From Citrus sinensis (taxonomy: Eukaryota > Streptophyta > Magnoliopsida > Sapindales > Rutaceae): a stretch of DNA of 64,000 nucleotides. Below, one piece after another: positions 56,780-64,000 of the stretch (position 1 is its first letter; each line of letters starts with the position of its first letter). The translations under genes were made by a program, and so were the position numbers. The DNA lies in the NCBI RefSeq assembly GCF_022201045.2, contig NC_068559.1, positions 21,025,501-21,089,500 of the forward strand, read 5' to 3'. The notes beneath the pieces were generated by a model. The model was not told where the DNA came from and did no database searches. It saw only the letters and a list, made by a program, of their open reading frames with translations.

Positions 56780-57464
56780 TCATTTAGGCAGTGCAGCAAC
56801 AAGAGAGGCCTGCCGCACGGCATGAAATTTGGCCAATAGTTTCTCATAAGGTGGCCGGTTTTTAATAATCAGAGGAACTTCAGCAAACTCTCGCATCCAA
56901 GCTGACAGCAATGGGGACCTCTCCCTTTCTATAATTTTAAAACCATCTACCACTTCCAATACACAGACAGTATTAGCAAGCCAACCCAATACAAGCTCTA
57001 TCAATCCAATCTTCTCACCGCCAAAAATTTCTTTCCCTTCAGCTCTTCATCTAATGATTTCAAGTTCTCAAAAACTTTACCAATAGCTTCCTGCTATTCT
57101 TCCCCTTGTTTAAGAAAAAAAATCCCATATTGACGGCATAACCTTCAATATTTTATCATCCGAATTATATAAATTATGCTATGTGTGTTAAAATTAATTA
57201 TTTAGCTAACCTTATCGTCGCATAATTTAGCCCAAAACCAAGCCCTGGCTCTCTCATAAGGATCTTGAGGAAGCAATGAGTGTCAATGTATTCAACAATT
57301 ACCAGAGATTTTATTGTAAACAGGATTACACCGAATAAGTAAAGGGCTTTTATTGGAGAGATCTTCATCTATGAAATCAAATTGAATACCGCTTAGCTTC
57401 AATGCCCAAACAATCCTCCAACCAAATAGCTTGACCATGACTTCAACGTCACTTCTTCTGCCAT
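56780..57464 (-). pseudogene. tau-class GST pseudogene (GST4)
   Basis: Two-exon GST remnant: exon 1 at 57464-57211, exon 2 at 57142-56780, splice sites still recognisable. Exon 1 lost one base in the WSS-F catalytic motif and has deletions removing the [12 protein letters not shown] and WKQ parts, with an in-frame TGA after. Exon 2 has a TAG where relatives read GKEQEE and a 1-base deletion in the KKFFGG motif. The last 70 codons remain open and end LPK, as in GST3. Multiple independent lesions rule out a functional enzyme. Confidence 0.93.
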
Positions 57465-58147
57465 TGTGAGCGAGGTTACGTTGTTTGAAGCTCTCGCAGC
57501 TGAGCCTGTACATGCTATTTAGTCTAATTATGAGATGCTAATTGCATTTTGTAGGATTCCATCCGCGGATGCAAAAAAGATTGACTCCGTTACTGCTTAA
57601 AGATATATTAAAGATCAATTATTTGTTTTATCTATGGCAGCAACAGGCGCAACACATCATTAAAATTGCCATTCCATCTGTTGTATATTATATGTATTCA
57701 TTCACTGATAAAATTATCATTTTTTTTAAGAATAAGATTATCAAAACTTATAACAAGATTTTAATATTTCTATTTATGAATAAAAATAGGCCAAGATGTG
57801 CATTAATCTCTCACTTAGTGATTTTTTTAATAATTAAAATGGTTAACTCAATGTTAAGTCAATAGGATCTGGTCTAGGGATTTTCAAGTAGTTTTTAATT
57901 AACTAGCCATTTAAGTTCGAATTGCTGTAATCCCTTACCATGTTACAAATTTGTTAGAATAAATCATATAACTTACAAGATGATCCTAACCCAGATTTTA
58001 ATTAATCAAGTAATGGAAATCTTATAAAATGTAAGCAAAATAATTATCAAGAATATAGGACAAATTAAGGAATTGAACAAGGCATTTCAAATCCAAATTT
58101 TATTGCACCTTTAGAAACCCAAAAACACTTGCGCCTTGAGAATTAGC
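57465..58147. other. intergenic
   Basis: AT-rich spacer between two GST pseudogenes. Nothing further supported. Confidence 0.5.
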
Positions 58148-58632
58148 TTAATAGCTTATTTTGAACGCCCTTTTGTGAAGTAGATCTCCTAAAGGGCATG
58201 GCATTTGGTTGTCTCTATCTGGCTGGTTTTCTTTGATTAAAGGAGAACCCGAAAAGAGTGCCATCCATTCAAATAATAATGGAAACTTTTCTTCAGTGAC
58301 TAATTTCAGGCCAGTTACCTACACAAGCATGTTGACATAGACAGCAGGCCAGCCCATAACAAGGTCTACTAATTCCGTAGTCTCTCCACCAAAGTACCTT
58401 CTTTCCTTTCAGCTCCTCTTCTAGATATTTCAAGCTCTCCAGGGCTAGGATTATAAGTTCCTGTTGCACTTTTCCTCGTCTAAAAGTAGCACCCCAAACT
58501 GCCGGGAAAATCTACATATATTAATTAATATTAACATGAAAGCACTTCACAAAATGCTTTATATATATAGATAGAACAACTTAATTTGATTACCTTATCG
58601 TCACCAAGTTTGGCCCAAAAGCCGGCTTTTTC
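58148..58632 (-). pseudogene. tau-class GST pseudogene (GST5)
   Basis: Exon 2 remnant at 58511-58148 begins IFPAVWG after an AG acceptor and keeps YLEEELKGK, then shifts frame at the KKYFGG position by a 1-base insertion and meets a stop. Exon 1 survives only as its last dozen codons (FWAKLGDDK then a GT donor, 58632-58594). The protein words differ from GST1-4, so it comes from another tau subgroup. Confidence 0.88.
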
Positions 58633-59096
58633 CTAATAAGCAAGGGGCTAGGGTTCTAGTTAAGATTAAGCCAATTTTATACAATGGGTTTCAAGATGGT
58701 AGAATGAAAAATTAGTATCACTAAAAGCATCCTATTTACATCTCATTTATAAGAAGCTCGGTTGAGTGGGTTTTAACTAGTTTCTTTAACTGATTATATG
58801 AGTTTGAATTCTGAAAGAGGTAAGAGTTAAAAAAATCAATTTGCCCACTTCCTTGCCTTTAAAAAATGTATAATAAGAAAAATATTACATTAGATTATTA
58901 AATAATCTATTTCAGTTTAGATTTTCTGTTTAAGGTGATTAGGTGGCTGATCGAAAAAAGGGAAAGCAGGATTCTGGAACCATGATACAATTATGATACT
59001 TTCAAAATAAAAATAAAAAAATTGAAAGAGAGAAAGAAAGAAAAAAGTTGAACAGCACAAACTGTTTACAATCTTATTAGATTTGGGGTATAGTAC
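58633..59096. other. intergenic
   Basis: AT-rich, no feature seen up to the solo LTR. Confidence 0.5.
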
Positions 59097-59392
59097 TGTT
59101 AAAGTAGCTCATTATTTAAGCAGCTCTATAAAGCCACGTCAGCAAAAGGTTGTTAATGAAGAATAACAGCTCAGCATAGTTTGTTAAAGGTCACTGTCCA
59201 GCTCATAAAATTGTTATGTAATAAATTGTAGCTAGCTTGTTAGTTAGGGAAAGTTTATTAGTTACAAGCGGTAGTCGCGTGTAAGCATGAACATGTAAAC
59301 GATTGCTATGGACTGAATCTTCTGGAAATTCATATCTTCATTTTCTCTGAAATTTTCCTTTAAGCCAAACAGCATATCTCTGTTTTTCTTCA
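59097..59392 (+). mobile_element. solo LTR (296 bp), Copia-like
   Basis: Begins TGTTAAAGTAGC and ends TTTTTCTTCA, flanked by the direct repeat AGTAC (59092-59096 and 59393-59397). Length and overall layout resemble the 298-bp LTR of the complete Copia element, but the sequence differs. No internal region is present. Confidence 0.82.
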
Positions 59393-59583
59393 AGTACAGT
59401 AGCTATGTTGTGATAAATTAAAGCTATAATAAATTTGATTTAAAGAAGTTGAATGTAGAACTTGAAGCTCGTATCTCATAATACCCAAAGTCGAGAAAGT
59501 TCGAACATTAATAATTGTATTGTAGTCAATCCTAGCTATCACTTTTTATTTTCTTTCGTTCTATCCTAAGAATCTTCAAGAAG

Positions 59584-59757
59584 ATGAGTTCCAGCTTTCT
59601 AGCGGCCATATTTCTCCTAGAAATTGTCCCTTGCTCCCTTCATTCCGGATGCCAAAGCATACAAGCAGCACGTGTCATAGATTCCCAAAACAAGTATACA
59701 GGAGAGATCGAAAATATTAGGATTTTTCTCGTTTTGATCATCATCTCTACGATCTGA
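59584..59757 (+). CDS. possible small secreted peptide (57 aa)
   Basis: Short open frame starting with ATG in a reasonable context ('caagaagATGAG'). The N-terminus is hydrophobic and signal-peptide-like (MSSSFLAAIFLLEIV), followed by two Cys, a polar middle (about 25-44) and a second hydrophobic run at the C-terminus (IFLVLIII). No known peptide-hormone motif is recognised. It could be chance or a pseudogene; a splice before the second hydrophobic run would change the tail. Confidence 0.25.
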   Translation: MSSSFLAAIFLLEIVPCSLHSGCQSIQAARVIDSQNKYTGEIENIRIFLVLIIISTI

Positions 59758-61173
59758 CAATGAATGGATCATTTGCAGTAAAAAAGGCATACTATATGTA
59801 CACAATGAATTGAAACTTTGTTGTTTAAATTGTTGAGCATAATAAATAAGAAAAAGTGGATGTGAGATTGTAAGTGGCTGATATGAAAGCAAGGAACTTT
59901 GCCCTTTTTAGTTGCCTTCTCCACCATTTGTTTCCTCAAACTGCAAAAGTTACTTTTCTTTCTTCGCATCTTTATTTTCGGTGTATTAAACCATTTGGTA
60001 TGTGAAAACGACATTGAGCCCCGACTAATCCAGATTCGAGTCAGGTAGGATCACTAGAGCGGCAAAGCTCTCCTAACAAGTATTTAACACAGTTGTATTC
60101 CCAAATCTCAAACCAAAGACCTTACTTAAACTAGAACAATCCCATATCAGTTGATCTACGCACTTATTGATTTTTTTTGCATCTTTATTGATTGCCTTCT
60201 TGTGACCTCATCTCTTTTATATTTGTTCTCCTCTCAACTTTTCTGAGTAAAAAATTTCTCCGTGCCCTAACTTCATCTAATTTCCATGAACCTTATTTGT
60301 TTCATATTAAACGAGAGCGGGACTTAAATCTTTTAAGGCATACAAATGTTATAGTAATTAATCCAACTATATAATCATATGGCAAACGATGTAAAAAAAA
60401 AAATGAAAATCCTAAAAAGGTGATAGAGCGACAATAAAAATAACAGCACACCCAGCCTATTTTATAGTGTAATATTATTTTTATCGTCATTATATTAAAA
60501 TTTTTCGGTTTGAATATCAGTGAACAAAAAAATAAATTTATAATTTTTTTATCATTCTATGCCGTCGGTTTGATGTAGGCAGTAGGACCCTCCGTCAACT
60601 GCATTTGTTCCCAATGTTTGCACGTATATAGCATTAATGGACATTTTTAAAACCTGAAAGTGCTAGCGATGACAATTAAAGTATTGAGAGAGTACCTAAA
60701 GTCAAGCATGCGGTTGTGATTTGGTGAATGAATTATGGATTCGGTATGTTCAATAAAGAAATCTACTTTACAGAAGAGACAGAATCGAGTATATATATCC
60801 TTTAATCACCCTTTTAATAAATATTACAGAAAAAAGTATCAACAAAGAAGAAAAGTTGAGCCTTAGAAAAGTATTTATTTATTTGTTTCCTGAATCTTCC
60901 TTCCAAATTCACTATAATCCATTAATTAACTACAGAATTTGTTGATTCTACTTCGCTGGAGAGAGGATTAATGGCTAACTAAAATTGTAGATAATCATGT
61001 ACGTACCAATTTCAACTATGAAGTGTGACCCATATTCAAAATCTAAAATGCAATAGTCATTCTAATACATAATCACAAATTACTAGTGACATTACAACTT
61101 ATTTAAAAGCCTAAATAGTATATAAATAAATCAAGCTTGATATCGTCATTCATCAATAGTATACTATATACTA
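59758..61173. other. intergenic
   Basis: AT-rich; no supported gene. It includes the 3' flank of the F-box gene. Confidence 0.5.
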
Positions 61174-62346
61174 CTAATCTTGCTTACACATCCTCGGCAA
61201 CACATGCACGGCAACCACTTGAAACCCCCTCGGCGGATCCACCAACCAAGCCCTTGCTGGCGAAGCAAGCACGTCCACAACCATAATCCTCTCCCCATTT
61301 TCACAAACTGCACAAACTCTCCCTCTCGCCGCCGTGATTTTCTCGGCACCTTTGAGCTCAGCCAGCTCAATCACCTCATCCCACCAATCATGATCAGCAT
61401 CATACTTGCTCAAACGACCTTTCCCTTCATTCACCACATACAGCTCCTCCTCATTCATCGTCGACGCCGCCGGCCCGTTCCACCCCGCATGCATTCCTTC
61501 GGGCATTTCCTTCCATTTGTCCAACTCAACGTTATAAATGGCACCATCTTTAGCTCCATTGCCTTTAAGATTCACCATGCAAAGATTCCCCTTAAACCCT
61601 ACTGCTTCCACGGCTTCTCTGCTAAACCTACCATCTTTGAGCTGAGCTTTCTTCTCCCATTTCCAATCCTCACGGTCACTCTTCAAATCCCATTTCTTCA
61701 TTGATCTCGCAACGTCTCCTCTATAGTGGGCCCCAACTCCGCTTGCAACGTAGACTACACCGCCAACGGAACCCATGGCACACCACCGGCGAGGGATAGA
61801 GAGTTGAGGGCCGAAGAACCAAGTGTTGGACTGAGGGTTGAAGGCCAATGGGCTAGCAAGAGCAGGGAGAAAATGGGGAGTTGTGGCGGCGATGAGGACG
61901 AGATTGTTACGCACTCCTAAAGATTGCACCGGGAGTTTTCTCGACAAGAAAGACGGGTGGCGGTAGAGGAGGCGGAGAGGAGGGTTTTGAGGAGGGGCGG
62001 GGAGGGGGTTCCATGTCGATGAAATGGGGTCAAAACAAAAGAATTCCATTGATGAGTTGAAAGAATAATAATTATTATTATTATGAGATGGTTTGTTGTT
62101 ATTGAAGAGGAGTGCGTAGAGGGAGAAGAATGGAGGGAAATAGGGAGAGTAAAGGAGGCGCCGCCACGAGTGGCAAACAGAGAAGAGCAGAGCAGGAGGG
62201 AGAGAAGAGAGGCAGCGATCGGCTAGGTGATTTGGGAGGCCAGGCAGTAATAAGAGTATGGTTTCATTTTGTGTGCCATGATCAGAAGTACTATTATTGT
62301 TATTGTCGTTGATGATTTTGCTACGATTTGAGGTGGATTGATCCAT
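61174..62346 (-). CDS. F-box/kelch-repeat protein, SKIP25-like
   Basis: Single-exon gene, 390 residues. A polar Asn/Ser-rich N-terminus (1-28) precedes an F-box at about 31-72 (LLPGLPNHLADRCLSSLP, then FSVCHSWRRLLYSP), which binds SKP1 in SCF ubiquitin ligases. The rest (about 105-385) has kelch-like features: WNPLP, SIPRRWCAMGSVGGVVYVASG, KWKEMPEGM and LYVVNEGKG segments forming a predicted beta-propeller for substrate binding. The layout and F-box wording resemble Arabidopsis SKIP25; the name is from memory of the family. The coding region is GC-richer than its flanks and undamaged. The gene is unrelated to the protease/GST cluster. Confidence 0.9.
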   Translation of the reverse strand: MDQSTSNRSKIINDNNNNSTSDHGTQNETILLLLPGLPNHLADRCLSSLPPALLFSVCHSWRRLLYSPYFPPFFSLYALLFNNNKPSHNNNNYYSFNSSMEFFCFDPISSTWNPLPAPPQNPPLRLLYRHPSFLSRKLPVQSLGVRNNLVLIAATTPHFLPALASPLAFNPQSNTWFFGPQLSIPRRWCAMGSVGGVVYVASGVGAHYRGDVARSMKKWDLKSDREDWKWEKKAQLKDGRFSREAVEAVGFKGNLCMVNLKGNGAKDGAIYNVELDKWKEMPEGMHAGWNGPAASTMNEEELYVVNEGKGRLSKYDADHDWWDEVIELAELKGAEKITAARGRVCAVCENGERIMVVDVLASPARAWLVDPPRGFQVVAVHVLPRMCKQD

Positions 62347-64000
62347 ATCAATCCATATGGGAATTGCAAGGTTTTGTTGTGTGTTCTCTAAATTAATTTT
62401 GTGGGGAGAGTTTGTCTTCTTTGAAGCTAAGCTCTCATATCACTTCATAGGGCGGCTTAGTATTTGTTCATCGAAAAAGGTCGCCTTCTAATTAATGCTA
62501 TGAAGGACAAGGCTTTCTTTTAACTTCTTCCTTCGAATGAGTGTGTTTGTAATTGTATTTGTATGAAATTTTATAGAAATGACAAAGGGGTTAAAACGCT
62601 GTTTTTTTTTTTTTTTTGTTGAAAAAAAAGCGTATAAAGTTGCGTGGAGTCAATGTAATTGCTTAAATCTGCCTAAGGTTACACTCTATATACTAAGGTT
62701 ACACTCTATTTTTATCAACATTTCTTATATTAATAATTGTCTAATTATAAATATATCAGTAACAATCTCATATAATATGAGTTGTAATCTGAAAATTAAT
62801 TTCATGTAATTTTAAAAAAATTATAAATATAAAACAAAAACTTATCTGAGAGAATTTTTGGTTCTTAGAATATGATGATTTATATCTATTTAATGGGTTC
62901 CTCTATGGTGTTGTAATTTTTTTACAGCATTAATAATGTTTTAATTGTATACCATTGGATTTAATCAATGGTACACAATATTTGTAGTAAAGAAAAAATA
63001 AATAATTTAAAAATAATGGCAAACAGTTTGTTAACCGTCTAGGGTGGAGAGTTTTATAAAATAATTATGACCACCCTTAGAGTTTGAAACAATTTCAGTT
63101 AAATAACATATTTTATTTAAAATTATTTTTCAATACTCATTTAAATTGAAATGTGATAATATTTTTTAAATAAATCTTCCAAAATCTATTACTATTAAGT
63201 GTAAAATATAATGGTAGGTTTTTTAAAACAAATCAAATAAATAAGTTGCAATTGTAAAATTTATATATGATATAACACTAATAAATAACACAACTAAGTA
63301 TATATACTTAAGTAAATGCCACATGTCACTTTATTATTTTCACAAAAGCTAAATCTAACACATATTCCTAATTAACTTTAGTTTATGAATCATGAAAGAT
63401 TATTTTATTGTTATTCTTTGATAGTAATTATAAAATTTTTATGTTACGAAAAGTCATTACTTTTATTATGATAATTAATAGTGGCAATAAATAAAAGATT
63501 ATATCAAATAATATTTAATGGACAAAATGAGGAACAAAAATCATTGTATGTTTTTATATTTCCATTATAAAAACATGGTTTGGGATACTTTAACTTAAAA
63601 TTTTGACACAAAATTTGAGTCACTAATATCTCATAGTCTAATGGTTGATATTGAAAGTCAAAGCAACATTTTATAATGTTATATCCTTCGCCATTGAATT
63701 GCATGAAATAAATAGTTTAATTTTTTGTTAAAAATTTAAATCAAAATATTTCTCACTCTACAGTTATATAGACATATATATTTTTCAATAATAATTGGTG
63801 AATAAAATATTTCTCATTTGTTGTGACTCATATAGTATTATTAATAATAAAATATAAAATAGTTTATTGCAATGCCTTTTATTATCATTATTGTTTAGGT
63901 ATTAATGGTTTGTAATTAAATTCATACAATACAAATTATTATAAGACTTTGTGTTAAATAACCTACTTTATATTATATTTTATACTTAATGGTAATTAAT
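62347..64000. other. F-box gene upstream region and AT-rich DNA
   Basis: Presumed promoter of the minus-strand F-box gene up to about 62600, then very AT-rich sequence. A 16-base word, 'aaggttacactctata', occurs twice near 62677-62710. No further gene or element seen. Confidence 0.5.

Noticed and set aside
61180-61704. 174-codon plus-strand frame opposite the F-box gene
   Set aside because: Antisense shadow of the GC-richer kelch region; no family resemblance.
1-64000. tRNA, rRNA and other structured RNA genes
   Set aside because: Scanned by eye for B-box-like GGTTC.A..CC words and rRNA-like GC blocks; none had a matching A box or cloverleaf. A computed search could still find one.

Overview
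The window reads as nuclear DNA of a eudicot plant. The evidence is AT-rich intergenic sequence, intronless CDR1-type aspartic protease genes, two-exon tau-class glutathione S-transferases (GSTs), an F-box/kelch gene, and nested plant transposons (Copia, solo LTRs, CACTA, hAT, MULE-type MITEs). A woody crop lineage such as Citrus fits the gene content, but that is a guess from family resemblance; no marker here proves the species.

Layout. (1) 1-8.3 kb holds no intact gene: a decayed Copia fragment, two solo LTRs with clean 5-bp target duplications, a 510-bp MULE-type MITE, and the first members of a local repeat, called R here. (2) 8322-41562 is an old tandem segmental duplication. Unit 1 (8322-22244) carries aspartic protease gene AP-A1 and, at its 3' end, the broken protease gene AP-B1. 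Unit 2 (22245-41562) carries AP-A2. Once unit-specific insertions are removed, both units shrink to about 8.7-8.9 kb. Each unit acts as the empty-site control for insertions in the other, so several element boundaries can be placed to the base. (3) 41.5-58.6 kb is a GST cluster interleaved with AP-B copies: a GST 3' relic, GST1 (+), intact AP-B2 (-), an AP-B 5' stub (+) with an hAT element in its promoter, GST2 (-), GST3 (-), and two GST pseudogenes (-). Inverting about 41563-46360 would put every GST on the minus strand and rejoin AP-B2 to unit 2, so a 4.8-kb inversion is inferred. (4) 59-64 kb holds a solo Copia LTR, a possible small secreted peptide ORF, and a single-exon F-box/kelch gene resembling SKIP25.

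How the genes relate. The protease genes encode predicted secreted pepsin-like enzymes related to Arabidopsis CDR1, which acts in apoplastic disease-resistance signalling. The tau GSTs are cytosolic glutathione-conjugating enzymes. Both families expand in tandem in plants. Their interleaving here reflects shared segmental duplication; the sequence gives no evidence of a joint pathway. The most notable points are the reconstructible duplication and inversion history, the LTR with a 33-bp minisatellite inserted just upstream of only one of two near-identical protease genes, and the unclassified R repeat, whose roughly eleven copies all point the same way.
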